From assembly GCA_020064725.1 (NCBI GenBank), contig JAGTWJ010000019.1:1984001-2048000 (forward strand): a DNA stretch of 64,000 nt, given 5' to 3'. The position numbers and the translations under genes are program-made. The stretch is from Drechslerella dactyloides (lineage: Eukaryota > Ascomycota > Orbiliomycetes > Orbiliales > Orbiliaceae). Numbering within the stretch: the first letter of the stretch is position 1; each line of letters starts with the position of its first letter. The notes under the pieces are model-generated. The model was not told where the DNA came from, searched no databases, and saw nothing but the letters and a program-made list of their open reading frames with translations. This document shows positions 43,516-55,611 of this stretch, in pieces.

Positions 43516-46500
43516 TCAGGTCGTCCCAAATGCCGACACCCGCGCCTCCGCTCGGTTCAGCATCCCCTCCGTCGTCTTGGGGATGCTCTCCACGCCAAAG
43601 ATGCCGACGTCCCGCTGGGACTTGCGCTTCTTCGCCGCAAGGTCGGGCGATCCGCCGCCGGGGGCGGGCAGCTCCTCCGTGCTGATCTCGTCGTGCTCCT
43701 CTTCCAGGGCCTCGAGGTCGTCGGCCTCGACAATCTTGGTGGGAACGTCGACTTCCGCCGAGCCGCCTAACGAGAAGCGGTCGCCGCCGGGCGTCGACGC
43801 CATCGATAGCGATGTGGATGACCGGTAGGTCAGGTCTGGTGTGGATGGGATGGAGGACATGTTGTCGTGCGAGCTGTGGTGCTCGGCGTCGTTGGGGGAC
43901 AGGCCTAGACCTTCCGTCTCGTTCTCGGCCTCGGGGATGATGTCCTCCTCCGAGAGGCTCTGGCGGACGGTGTCGATGGCGAGGGACTGCTCTTCCTGCG
44001 CGGCACGGTGGGCGAGCTGCAGGCCTTCCACTGCGGCGGCGCACTGCTCGGAGATGCTGCGGATGATGTCGGCGATGGCGTCGGTCTTCTCGCGGATGTG
44101 GCGGTCGGCGGCGTCGTTCAGGCTCATCTGCGAGTAGCGTTTCGAGCCGCGCGGGCTGTTGAAGAACCGCCGTTCCATCTCCGGGGAGACGTCCTCGCCT
44201 TGCGGGGAGGTGGTTAGGTTGCTCATCATGCTGGCACGGGACTCGGACCGTGCGGGGATCGCTGGTGGGCGCTCCACGGCGTCGAATGTGGCGATGGGTG
44301 GGCTGAGGAGCTGTGGTTGCTGTTGCTGCTGTTGCTGCTGGTCCATGATGGGCTGCGGCTGCTGCTGGAGGTCTTCGAGGGTCTCGTCGGCCTCGACGAG
44401 GTCGCCGAGCTCGAGGTTGTCGCCGAAGGATCGGACGATGTGCTCGATGTGGGTCGTCTGGCCATCGATGAGGTTGCGGAGCTGCAGCACGACCTTTTGC
44501 GCCTGGTCGCGCTGGCGGAGCAGGTTGCCGTTGGTGTGGTGAAGGGCGGCGAGCTCCTTGCCGTTCTTCTTGCGCTCCTTCTCGAGCTCCTCGGCGACGG
44601 CCTGCTGCAGGACGAGGGCCTCGAGGGCTTCGTCGCGCTGCTTCTCGGTGCCGGAGAGGCGGAGGGTGAGGCGGTTGGTCTCGTCCTTCTGCTGGTCGAT
44701 GAGAGATGACAGGCGGCGGTTCTCGCGCTTGTGGCCCTCGATCTTGGCCTTGAGGTCGTTGGTCTCCTTGGTGAGCTGGGCGGCGAAGGCCTGGAACTTC
44801 TCGAACTGGCCCTTCCAGCTGTCGAGCTCTTCGACGAGGAAGTTGTTGCGCTTGGTGACCTTGGTGACCTCGGTGTCCATGCGGTTCTTGAGGGTGATGA
44901 AGTCCTGCCACGCCTCGAGGGCCTCGCGGTTGAACTGGTTCCGTTCGCGGATGATTTCGTTCATGTGGCGGACGGAGACCTTTGTCATCAGCGGCTTCTT
45001 GACGGCACCGCCAAAGATGGCCTTGAGGCCGGTGTTGCGGGTCAGCTTCTCGCAGACGTGGTCAAAGACGGACATGACGGGCTCTTGACGCCACCAGTCG
45101 GGCTCCTGTATGCTCTCAACCTCGCCGCGCATGACGATGATCTGGCCCGCGGGGACCAGCTTGCCGCCGGCGTACGCGGATCGGAGATGGGTGGGAACAC
45201 CCGTCGGGGTGACGTCGCCGTTGAGGGCCTGGGTCAGACGGGTGATCATCTTGGCTCGCTGACCGGGGCTGAAGATGGAGGGCGGGCTGCTGGTCAGCAC
45301 GAAATTCCGGTCGAGGTCGACGACCAGGGCATCGTTGGGGGCGGCGAAGAGACTCCGACACTCGGCGGTGAAGCCGAGGATGTAGGGGCCGGGCTCCTGG
45401 ACGAGGTCTTTGGCGTGTCGGGCATGGACGAGGGGCACGTAGAGGCCGCTCCATTCGTAGACGCGGACGCAGAGACGGACGGTCTCGGCAGCGACTGTGA
45501 GAATGGAGGGATAGTGGCTGACAAAGATGATTCGACGCGTGGGGGAGAGAGCGGCTTCGATGACGCCGACGATGTTTGGTATCGACAAGCAGCTGAAGAG
45601 CGGCCACATCGAAAACTACGCGCATTCAACGTTAACATTTTCGCCCTGCATTACACGCAATGCTGAAAGGACTGGGTTTTCGGTTGCGGGAAGAAGATTC
45701 ATGCATACGTTCTGGAAGCCGGTTGGCGAGGAGGGAAACTGGTAGCACAAGGCATAGTCCTTCATGTCTATGCGAACCAGGTCGTTGAGTCGCGGGGCCG
45801 GGAATGACAGTATCCGTGAGACCTCCCTGCATTCATTCATTCCATATCAGCAACGCGTTCTGACGAGAATTTTGATCACAAAGGTTTAGGAACGCACTCA
45901 GCGTGGAAGAGGTTTGTGGCCTTGTTCCAGTGGATCCACATGCCGCGCAGGTAGTCACCGAGGAGGTCGAAGAGCGGGTAGCGCGAGAGGAAGCTCAGCG
46001 CGTACGGGATCCAGTACGTCTCGTCCGGGGCGTCGAAAAAGTCGCCGCCTTCGAGCCGCTTTCGCATCTCGCGGATTGTCTCGGCACGCTTCTCGTCGGC
46101 GCGGGACCAGACGCGCAGGGCGATGCCGTAGAGGGTCTGGGCGGAGTCCTGCTGGAGAACGAAGGTGTGGTGGACGCAGTGGGGCTGCGTGCGGCCGGTG
46201 CAAATCTCGACGTCTTGCGGGAAGCATGCCTACACGACACGCGGTTAGCACACGATCACGTCACAATCACGATCATCGTCACTCTCATTCGACGGAGTAT
46301 GGATCGTACCCTCATGGCGGTGTGCAGGGCTTTGGCAATGTCGTTCTCCTGCTCGACACGCGGACTGGAGCCGAGGATTTCGGGCAGCCAGAACTGGGAG
46401 ACGGCGCCCTTCATGTGGGTGATCTTGCCCTGGGGCGGCGGCGGGGCGCGAACCCATTGGGAGGGCTCACGACCGACGCCGCAGACGAGGTAGGCATGAG

Positions 46501-46711
46501 TGAGTGTCTTTGGAGTGCGAGCGACGGCCTTGATGTTGAGGGTGGCGGGGATGGGTTGGGTGATCCTGGAGTGGAGGGAAGATGTCCGGCTGGGGATCGC
46601 GAGGGGGTTCTCGCCGGTCTCGCGGGTGGGCGGCCTGTCGCTGGCGGTGGTGACGGGCGGGTTGGAGGAGCGCGGCCGCGAGACGGTCGACGGCCGGCGG
46701 TGCAGCGACAT
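43516..46711 (-). CDS. DENN-domain protein with coiled coil
   Basis: Likely Rab guanine-nucleotide exchange factor in membrane traffic, inferred from the DENN domain. The start (46709-46711) gives MSLHRRPSTVSRPRSS, a disordered leader, then a uDENN-like region (LTHAYLVCGVGREPSQW, GAVSQFWLPEIL). After the next intron comes FPQDVEICTGRTQPHCVHHTFVL, then YWIPYALSFLSRYPLFDLL. The cDENN core has WPLFSCLSIPNIVGVIEAALSPTRRIIFVSHYPSILTVAAE, YVPLVH and GPYILGFTAECRSLF, with VVDLDRNFV beyond. A dDENN-like stretch precedes a long heptad-rich coiled coil (about 230 residues: RENRRLSSLIDQQKDETNRLTLRL...). A Gln-rich patch encoded near 44310-44370 and a Ser-rich acidic C-terminus ending VSAFGTT follow. Introns split the N-terminal half at about 46230-46308, 45819-45885 and 45607-45700. 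About 1,000 residues. Confidence 0.86.
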
Positions 46712-46810
46712 CTTTGCTCTCTCTCTTCTGTTTATCTATACGCTACGCTATCGACTGGTGGTGGAGGTGATTGTCAGCATCAGAGGGACGATGGTGATTG
46801 AGATATCGAT

Positions 46811-46913
46811 CGAGAGGGAGGAAGAGAAGAAGGAAGGAAAGGAAGGGAGGGAGGGAGGAAGGGAGGAGGCTAGGGGGAGGAGGAGGAGTGGGAGGGAGGA
46901 GAGAAGGAGGAGC
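46811..46913. repeat. Purine-only (GGA/GGGA) tract
   Basis: About 100 nt almost entirely G and A on the + strand with GGGAGGGAGGGAGG units and several G-runs of three or more. Such tracts can form triplex or G-quadruplex structures. Confidence 0.75.
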
Positions 46914-47267
46914 ATACCGACGGGGGGCGTATGGCGGGCAGGCAGCCAACAACAAGCAGTGTGCCCAAAGCAGCCGCGTCTCATGCACGCGGCCAATCAA
47001 TTTCGCACACCGGCCAGTCGACGACGGACAGTAACCAGATCAATCAATCTTCTCGACGAAGTTCTTGACGACAGTGCCAATGATCGCGATAGTTGGGGGA
47101 GAGAGAGGAAGAGGAAGGTGAGGAAGAGAGAGAGATGGAGAGAGAGGTAGAGACCGGGGTGGTGGTGGAGGGAGACAAAAGAAAGAACGAGCGACGGCGA
47201 AGGAGCGACTGACAGCAGCAATAACAACGGCCGCGATATAAAAGAAAAGAAAGAATAGAAGAGAAGG

Positions 47268-47293
47268 AAAAAAAAAAAAAAAAAAAAAAAAAA
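47268..47293. repeat. Poly-A tract, 26 nt
   Basis: Twenty-six consecutive A residues on the + strand, a likely nucleosome-depleting element between the divergent DENN and BCD1 genes. Confidence 0.85.
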
Positions 47294-48049
47294 CCGAAGG
47301 AAGGGGCTGCGAGGAATGCGCAGACGCGACGACGCCGGATTGAATTTCTACCACCACCGCTGAGAAAAAGAAGAAAAGCGGCGGCGAAGGGGAAAAGGGG
47401 CGCCTATCCAACCGTCAATCAAAATAGATTAACTGCATCGCCGCTACTGCTAATTAGCCCTCCTCCTCGTCCGAATCCTCTGCGTCCACGCATCCCATCC
47501 GGTGAAGCCATCGCGGTGGGAACAGGGAACGGGGTGGAAACGGGCCCGTTCTGTGCTGTTTCTGGGGAGAGAGGCGGCCGCTTAGCAGGCGAGCCGGTTT
47601 CTCTGCTTATCGATTGGCCCGCCGTCCAGTGACCGGCCGCCTGCAGCTGGGCCCTTCATGCAGGTCCGCCTCTCTTCTCTCCTCCTTCTCGACGTTGATG
47701 CATCTTTCGCTCGTGGTGGCAGGGGGGAAAAGGGGCATGCATGCATGTGCATCCATCCCTCCATCCATCCCTCCCTCCATCCATCGCGATGCTCTCTCAT
47801 CCGTCCAGTCGGGTCTCGTGTGTCAGCGGTGGTGGTACTCGGGATCCGTCTGCGTTGGGGGGAACGTCGGAATGTACCCACCGCCCTCAAACTCTTACAC
47901 TCTTCGCTCCACTCCCCAATTTAGCCGAATCCCTCCTCCCATCCATCCATCATCCACTCTTGCTTCGTCTCGGACCAGAACACCGTCCATCCACCGAGAG
48001 GACACCGGGGACATCAGGAGAGGATACCGGGCGAGAACAAAATCATAGA

Positions 48050-49597
48050 ATGGACCGGAGCAGCGTGTGCGAGGTGTGCTACGAGGCCCCCGCCCGCTAC
48101 CGCTGCCCAGCCTGCAGCCGGCGCTCCTGCTCCCTCGCCTGCTCCGCCCGCCACAAAGCCCGCTCCTCCTGCCCCGGCCGCCGCCTGCCCTCCGACTACC
48201 GCCCCAAGCCCGCCCTCGCCGACCCCCAGGTCCTGCGCGCCGACTTTTCCTTCCTCGACTCCGTCCAGCGTTCCCTCCAGTCCTCTCACGATCGTGAAGA
48301 AGACGACCACGAACGAGGAGCCGCGAGGGCGAGGCTAGCTGAGGCGTGCCAGGCGCGAGGTGTGACCGTGTGTCCGGCGCCCCTGCCCTCCTCGCGCGCA
48401 AGGCGAAATCAGTCCGCCCTCGTCCTCGCATCTGCACGGTATAAATTGCATTCCCATATTACCTCCTCCTCCCTCCTCCCTCCCCTTCTCCCCCCTTCTC
48501 ATCCAGAATATATATGTGCAGATACATTAAAAAGTACATATCATATACATCGTACATACATATGTACTCTGAAGGTACATATGGACTATCGTACATATGT
48601 ATATATGTAATGTGTGCATGCGAATAATATAAATTATCGCTATATCACCTGCCCGCTATTGCCATTTATTCCCACTACACCGTTTAGAACCAACCTATAC
48701 TATAATATGCCAGGCTATATCATATTATAATATAGTAATATAATGCACGCACGCATGCATGCACAGAACATTGTCATTGGCAACAAGCGCTGACGTTATA
48801 TTATGTTTACCCATCTTTAAAAAATGCATCAGCGGCGGCCAGAATGCCACCAGCACTTCCACCTCCACCTCCACCTCCACACTTCCAGACGCGATCGCCA
48901 ATTCGAATGAGCATGCCAATGCGGACGAGACCACAGCCGGTGAACAGCACATTTCCTGGACCGTCGACTGGCTGCTGGACGCCCTCCCGCCCGTTACATC
49001 CCAGCTGTACGTCCATCCATTCCTTCCATCCCTCCCTTCCCTCCCTTCGCTAGCTTCTTCCTCAGCTAGCCCTATCCTATCCTCCCCCTTGTGCGTGCTG
49101 TGGCATTCGTGCATTCACGCGCCATTCCTCCAATATTCCGACTAATGCGGCGAATTGGGCTGATACCGACTGTCTTACTTGCTAAAATTCCCAGCGACGA
49201 ACGGGTGCCCCTCCAGGAGGCCTTCCGCCGGGACATCCTCCCCTCCTTGTCCCTTCCATCCCTCCCTCCCAACAAGGAGTTAAAAGAAGAAGAAGGGGAA
49301 GAAGAAGAATTTATATCTATAAAGGGGCCCGCAAGGGGGCACGACGGTGATACAACCGCATATGCACAGGAGGACGACAACAAGGAGTCGACGTCGACGG
49401 CATCGTACACTTTCGCCCTGCGCTTGGTCGACGACCGGGCCGCCCAGACCTCCTCCCTCCGCCCCGTGTCCCCGTCCGCCACCCTCGCTTCCGCCCTCCC
49501 CGGCACCTCCATCCTCGAATACCCGACCATCCTCGTCTCTACCATTCCTTCCACTACTCCTAACACCTCCAATACCACTTCTGCAAGCTTAGAATAG
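48050..49597 (+). CDS. BCD1: Box C/D snoRNA protein 1 (zf-HIT)
   Basis: Assembly factor for box C/D snoRNPs. Exons 48050-48438, 48833-49006 and 49195-49597 give 322 codons including the stop. The N-terminal HIT zinc finger is clear: CEVCYEAPARYRCPACSRRSCSLACSARHKARSSC, with the CxxC...CxxC...CxxxC...HxxxC ligands. After a 394-nt first intron come a Ser-Thr repeat (about ten residues of alternating S/T) and HISWTVDWLLDAL, equivalent to the WTVEW-type motif of Bcd1. Next are DERVPLQEAFRRDI, an acidic linker and SILEYPTILV, matching the C-terminal LEFPTIxV-like motif. The exon 1-2 join (CG|CGGCGGCCAG) was chosen because it alone keeps WTVDW in frame. Ser/Thr-rich end. Confidence 0.88.
48439..48832 (+). 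other. Long first intron of BCD1 with inverted repeats
   Basis: 394 nt, four to six times longer than most introns here. After a C/T-rich start it is AT-rich with a perfect 9-bp inverted repeat, CATATGTAC/GTACATATG (48559-48567 and 48575-48583, 7-nt loop), and a second, TATAATATG/CATATTATA (48701-48709 and 48721-48729). No box C (RTGATGA) is present, so a C/D snoRNA is not called. Confidence 0.6.
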
Positions 49598-50251
49598 TTG
49601 AGATACTTAGAGTAGTTTATATCTATATGACATGCGCAGCGGATGTTGATACCTCACGTGTATTATATTTATCTTTATCTGGGTTACCGACATCGCATCG
49701 ATCCGTCGACGGTTGCAAACAAGTAGACTAGACAGACCGAACATGCTGCTACTACCCTGGATCGATCGATGCAAGATATTCTACCGCATGCAGATGAAAA
49801 TGACAAAAAAAGACAATAGTACTACACGCATCCATCAGTCCATCCACACCCGCTATAACTAGCTAGCTAACCCTCCTCATCATATCACCCGTCGCCCACC
49901 ATCCATCGCTGCCATCGCCATCATAATGTAATAATATAATACCGATAATAGAAAGTAATAGTAATAATAATAACGAAGGGAAGAAAATAGTAATGATGAA
50001 AAATAGAAAAGAAAAAAAAAACTCCCAAACCCCCATTCATCCATCCGTCCACCCATCCCGCCTGCTGTCCCTCTGACACCATCTGCAATTATAAAATGCG
50101 TCCGTCAGCCGGTCCCGGTTCGTAATCAGAATCGCCATGTCCGGTCCTGTTACGATGCGTATGCCGTATGTATACTTTGTATATGTATATACCACCAACA
50201 TGCGAATGATGCCGGCCATGTCATCTCATGCCATCCCGTACGTGTCAATCG
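49598..50251. other. Intergenic, convergent BCD1 / NRC-2
   Basis: 654 nt of 3' flank for both genes, with CATCCATC-type repeats, A/T-rich runs (ATAATAATAAC, about 49925-49975) and an A-tract near 50012-50021. No gene recognised. Confidence 0.5.
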
Positions 50252-52510
50252 CTACGGCTCAATGTCCACGTGGTGATGATGGTCGTGGTCCCCATCATGA
50301 TGCAGCGTCACTGCCACCACCAAAAAAGTCAGCACCCCAAATACACACCCCCATAGCGCCACGCATAAAGCCAAGGTGAGTCATACCGGAATTGAAGTCC
50401 TCGAACGGATCAACAGCTTTGTCCCCCTTGCCCTCCTCCGCATCTGCCGCCGCCGTTGCCGAGCCATTGCTGCGGCTGGCCCCGATGTCCACGCTCTGGC
50501 TCTCCTTCACCAGCCGGAAATTCACCGCATCCTCCCCGTTGCCCGCCGTCGGTATCATCGGCGGCCGCATGTGCCGCAGCAGCGCCCACTGCGTCGACCG
50601 GAAGAACGGGTGCGCTTTTACATCCGACGCTCCCGCGCGCGAGCCCAGCCGCTTGTTCTCGTCTTTCACCAGCAGCTTCTTAATCAGCGACTTGCACGTC
50701 CTGCCACTATACCGTTAGCACACTCCCCACCGACGTAATCAAGTAGGTAAATAAAGCGCAGAGAGAGTGGAGAGAGTGGGGAGTGAATACCCCGATATCT
50801 GAGGCGAGTTGGGCCCCTCGGGAAACCCAACCTCGTCCCGTAAAATGTTCGCAAACGTCGCGTTCCGGTTCTTTCCCTTGAACGGCGTCGTCCCGTACAG
50901 CATCTCGTAGATCAATATCCCCAGCGTCCACCAGTCCACCGCGCTCGTGTGCCCGCATCCCTTGATCACCTCGGGCGCGATGTACTCCTCCGTGCCCACG
51001 AACGAATTCGTCCGGAAATTCGCAATGCACGACTTCGTGTCGATTGTCGGCATCGAGTGCGACGAGCTGCCCACCCGCGAAATGATCATGGTCGGCGCAC
51101 CACCCGGCTCGCTCTGCTTTGACAGGTCAAAGTCCGACAGCATGATGTGTCCCGACTGATGTAGCAGTATGTCTGTACCGCAATAATTAGCCACGTCCGT
51201 TGATTGTATGTAAGAATGTGGGTACGCACTCTCAGGCTTCAGGTCGCGGTAGATGAAGCCCATCAGATGCAGGTACTCTAACGCGGCCGTGACCTCCCCC
51301 GCGTAGAACCGCGCGTCGTCCTCCGGAATGCACTTCCCCGGCCGCGTCTGCAGCGCTGTTCAACCGATTAGTACATGTCCACATTATATCGATGCAATAT
51401 AAAAAATACCTCGGAAGAACTCGCCGCCGCTACAGTACTCCATGCACAGGTACAGGTTGTCGTCGCTCTGGAACGAGTGGTACAGCGTCACGATGAACGG
51501 GTGGTTGCTCGTCGCCAGGATCTCCTGCTCCGCCAGCGCCCGCTTGATCTTGTTCCGCTTGATCATCTCCTTCTTGCTCAGCACTGCACATATTCCCCCA
51601 CATTAGTATGATCTACAGCGTCGATAAGATGGTAAGAACGTGAAATACCCTTCATGGCGTACAGCCGGCTGGACTTCTTCTCCTTCACGAGATACACCTT
51701 GCCGACATCCCCCTTGCCCAGCAGCTTGATCTTGTCAAAGCTGCCCGGACCGACCTCGACATTCCGCACCTTGATCGAATTCGAGCTGTACGTCCGCCGG
51801 AACGCCGCATTGTTCGACCGCTGCTTCCCACCCGCCGCCTCCTCCTTGAACGGCGCGACGGGCAGCGCAAAGTCCCCGGCAGCCGTATCCGGTGCCGCCC
51901 CCACACCACCTTGTAACCCCGGCGACAGGAACCCGTTCTTCGGCTCGCCCGTCGTCGGACGACTCGGCGACGCAACGCCGTTGAACATCCCCTGCGCGTT
52001 CGGCGCGGACGCCACCCGCCGGAGCTTCCGTGCCATCTCCTCCTTCTTCTTGCTCGTCGTCGTCACCGCACCGCCCGCACCCGCAGCTCCATTGCTACCG
52101 GCGGCCGCAGCAGCAGCAGCAGCGCGATCGGGCGTCTGCGGCGGGGACGGCGGCCGGCTGCTTTCATGGTGATGCCGAATGGCAGGCGGGCCCTGGTGGG
52201 CAAAGTACGGGTTCGCATGGGCGGTCGGGGAGATGTCGACGGTCTCGAGCGCGGCACCGGTGCTAGCGGATGACGGCGAGCGGCCGCGGAACAGGCGAGT
52301 CTGGCGGAACGGGTGCAGCGTTGACGAAGACGAGTTGTTCGCGGCCGGCGAGTCGTGGCCGTTGTTCGTGATGCGGAAAAAGTTCTTGAGCTTCTGCGGG
52401 AAGTGCGAGGTCGAAAAGTTGGACGGCGACGACTTGCCGGACAGGCCGTGCGAGCTGCCGGACCGTTTGTCGGCCAGCTGCGGCGAGCTCGAGCCGAACA
52501 ATTGGGTCAT
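50252..52510 (-). CDS. AGC protein kinase, NRC-2/Fpk1 type
   Basis: Fungal AGC kinase related to Neurospora NRC-2, yeast Fpk1/Fpk2 (flippase-activating) and fission yeast Ppk22. The start [18 protein letters not shown] precedes a disordered leader with [13 protein letters not shown], an Ala tract (about 52100-52120) and [35 protein letters not shown] (glycine loop GKGDVG). The kinase core is read across introns: [67 protein letters not shown] (DFD instead of DFG, normal for this subfamily), a roughly 45-residue insertion, then [28 protein letters not shown]. The C-terminal lobe holds [21 protein letters not shown]. The last splice gives [21 protein letters not shown], matching the usual FNSVTLHH end. 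Likely role: membrane phospholipid asymmetry and polar growth. Confidence 0.93.
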
Positions 52511-54481
52511 CGTGGTCGCTTTTTTGTTCGGGTGTTGGAGCGGGCAAGGCTGCCTGCTCGTCGGGTTGCGGTTGTCGTCAGGCTAGCCGGCGGACGATTG
52601 GGTGCATGTATGTAGGTAGTATGTATATGTACGTAGACAGGACCGTCGAGCCGAAGTGGTACAGAGAACGAAGTTTCTGATGCTGGCGGGAAGATGTGAG
52701 GTATTTAGATGGTATACAATCTCGTCGTGGCCGTTCGTGTCGTCGGGAGGGCGTCCGTCCAAGCGTGAACCCCCGAGCAGGTAGGTGGTTGATGACGATG
52801 ATGGAATGATGATGATGAGAGATGGCGATGAGCAAGCGGTCAGCCGTCGGAGGAGCGAATCGACGGTTCAGCCGCCGGAGACAGAAACGAGCCGGACGAG
52901 GACTGGACGGACTGGACGGACGATGGGACGGCCGGCGGAGCTGAGCTGCTGACGAGAGCGTTCAAGTTCAAGTTTGAATGAATTCGGCGGGTGTAGTTGG
53001 ACGGGATCCAAGCCAGCCAGCCAGCACGCCAGCGGTGCAGCAGCAGTACGCAGCGGTATTATTATACGATTAGCATATTAACTAGAGCATTACAATAATT
53101 ATCAATACCGCACAGTGTAATAGTAATAATGGTCAAGAGCAGTTAGAAGAGCATCAAGGCGCAGTTGATCGAGCCCGATAGAAGCAGAAGCAGTTAATAG
53201 TTCTCCCCTGAGAGTTCCTGTTCCGTTCTCCTGGCCAACAGCCGCCATCCCAAAAATGCTCCCTCGCCAGCGACTCGAATTCGCCGCTCCGCCACAAAAT
53301 GCACGCTTACCTAATCGCGCTCCCTCTTCCATCCGCCTTCCTCTTCGTCCCGCCCGCAGTGCCCTTCGTATTGGGGGCTAATTGGCCTCGGAATGCCCAT
53401 TGCCAGATGCATGCCGCATCTCGTGGAAGCATGTTGTCTGCGTTTGTGGTCTTTCGCAGCTGGGCATGTGCACGTATGAATGGATGGATGCGGTTCCGCC
53501 GTCGCCATCGTCGGACCACCGCGGATGCCCACCAATCGAATCGCGATTTCTCTCACTCTTTCTCTTAGGATTATATTGATTGTATGTGCATGTACAGTAC
53601 GTATGTACGGTGCACGATTCATGCATTTGGCCATCGTGCTCGCAATCATTGCGCAAGCTTGAGAGCTGGCTTTCTGGATATAATAAGCTCGGCAGCCTGC
53701 TTGGTCAGTGCAGCATTCACTCACTCTCCCTCCCTCCCCGTCCCGGCCGAGTCCCACCACCCTCTAAACTAGTATCATTCCCCGTACGACATTGTTTATA
53801 ATTATACTGCTCGAATACTCCAGGATGTCAATATAAATACCAAGCAGAACCAAAGGAGAGCCATGCTGCCAAACTAGACAAACGTTAACACCAGCATCCG
53901 TAATATAATATACATGGAGACGGGGCGCACCGTCTGTATATCGGATCGCTTACGACAGAATTCAATATATACTAATCATGACCAAGCCCCGACGCAGAAT
54001 GCACGCATATGTAAACCGACCCATGACCGAAGACTGCACTGAGGAAAAGTATAATATAGTGTAATAGTAGAGTAATAGTAGTATTAAACCTGTAACCATG
54101 CAACTGCAGCAAGCAAGCAGCAAAAAAAAAAAGAACATTTGCGGGAGAACAGTAGACAGAAAGAAGAGAGAAAAACATCTCGACCGAGGATCGCCGGGAA
54201 CCCACAAAAACGACATGCGACGGATTAACAACATGTATGAAATATAGTAAGTATCAACTGAATGAACATTAAAAGAAGCACGTGCATCCAGAACAGACGG
54301 ACGGATGGACAGACGAACGTGCGTGCGTGCGTGCGTGCTGCGGGAGGAAGGGATGGATGGAGGAGGATGGGCTGTGAGATTATGTAAAAATGCGGTACGG
54401 GCATGGCGTGCAATCGTGCGTTCGTTCGTTCAGAGTAAATCGTCGTTCGTCGCATCGCATCGCATCGATCGATCGATCACA
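52511..54481. other. 2-kb spacer, NRC-2 upstream / ARF6 downstream
   Basis: Both flanking genes are on the minus strand; this holds the NRC-2 upstream region (GC-rich to about 53000) and the ARF6 3' flank. It contains an A-tract (54121-54131), a TGCG array (about 54319-54342) and GCATC/GATC repeats (about 54448-54479). Short frames around 53100-53800 have no recognisable content. Confidence 0.45.
54319..54342. repeat. TGCG tetranucleotide microsatellite
   Basis: About five tandem TGCG units downstream of the ARF6 gene. Confidence 0.75.
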
Positions 54482-55611
54482 TCATGGTGCGCGCGTCGTC
54501 GGCGTCTTCACATTGTTGGACAGCCAGCCCTGCAACAATATTTCACTTATCAGTATCAAGTGCCACCTCCACGGAAAAAACCACAAGGGGGGCGGAAAAT
54601 AAACCATACCAATCCCTCGATCAGGCCCTCGCCGGTCGTCGCGCACGACGGCACAACGTACCATATCCGGTCCTTCAGCTTGTTAAGCTGCAGCTTCTCC
54701 GTGACCTCCTGCGGCGTCATCGCTGTAACAAAACAAACAAGACGGAAAAATCATCAGCAAGCGCCCTTTGACGACGAAACAGCAAGCGTGTGGGTGAGTA
54801 TCAGAAAGGGAGGGAGGGTGAGATAGCGCATACCCCCCGGCAGATCCTGCTTGTTAGCAAACACAAGCAACAAGCTCTCCTTCATCTCCCGGTCCTGGAT
54901 GATGCGGTGCAGCTCCTGGCGAGCCTCATCTATCCGCTCCCGGTCGTTCGAGTCGATCACAAAGATCAACCCCTGGGTGCCTGCGTTTCCATCCGCGATA
55001 TGTCGCCACTCGTTAGCAATTCCGTCGGAACCTTGGATAGAATACCATGAAGAAAGGCATATACACGCACCCGAAAAGTAGTGCCGCCACAGCGGCCGGA
55101 TCTTGTCCTGCCCGCCGACATCCCACACGTTGAACTTGACGTTCTTGTATGTCACCGTCTCCACGTTGAACCCGACCGTCGGGATGGTCGTCACGCCCTG
55201 GTTGAGCTTGAGCTTGTACAAGATAGCTGCGCGCCGCACCCTTCAATCAGCACCCATCCATTCCCGTTCGCATCGTGACGCGCTCGCCGAATGCCCATCG
55301 CGCCGCTGTTGTGGTCGTAGCGGGTAGGGGGAGGAGCCCTTACTCGTCTTGCCGGCCGCGTCGAGCCCGAGCATGAGCAACCTCATCTCCTTCGAGCCGA
55401 AGATCTTGGCCTGCACGAATCCAGACGGACGGACACATTAGAAAACCACATCAATCAATCTACGTGCATACACCCGGCCGCGACCGATGCCATCCCATCC
55501 CATCCATCCCCAGCGGGAAGGGGAAATCCGCGTCGCCGACGTACGGGTGCAAGGGGGGAAAAAAGAGAAATACACCGCACGTACCATGATCTTGGATATC
55601 TGCCCACCCAT
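54482..55611 (-). CDS. ADP-ribosylation factor, ARF6 class
   Basis: Arf GTPase of the plasma-membrane/endosome class (ArfB in Aspergillus, Arf6 in fission yeast), acting in endocytosis and polarity. Exon 1 encodes only MGGQISKIM (start 55609-55611), with Gly2 suited to N-myristoylation. The next exons give [22 protein letters not shown] (P-loop), [95 protein letters not shown], and [53 protein letters not shown] and LHRIIxDREM are hallmarks of ARF6 rather than ARF1 (which has IGFNVETVEYKN). Introns are short except the last ones near 54780-55060. The six-residue tail is slightly longer than in animals. Confidence 0.93.

Larger units (their letters stand above)
46712..48049. promoter_or_regulatory. 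Divergent upstream region with purine tracts, DENN / BCD1
   Basis: 1.34 kb of very low-complexity DNA: a G/A-only tract on the + strand (about 46811-46913), GAGA repeats (about 47096-47155), a 26-nt poly-A (47268-47293) and CATC/CCTC repeats (about 47750-47790). Presumably it contains both promoters and leaders. Long open frames here simply mirror the repeats. Confidence 0.5.

Noticed and set aside
43511..44911. 466-codon minus-strand open frame rich in Arg/Pro
   Set aside because: It overlaps the DENN gene in another frame of the same strand. The composition is that of a GC-rich shadow, and the DENN frame carries the recognisable domain and coiled coil.
44731..45666. 311-codon plus-strand open frame (Glu/Leu/Gly-rich)
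   Set aside because: Antisense mirror of the DENN coding sequence; no family features and no splice logic.
48439..48832. Intronic C/D box snoRNA in BCD1
   Set aside because: CTGA occurs, but no RTGATGA box C was found with terminal pairing.
53102..53801. Several overlapping 60-150 codon frames on both strands
   Set aside because: No start context, domain or splice structure; composition follows the spacer's repeats.
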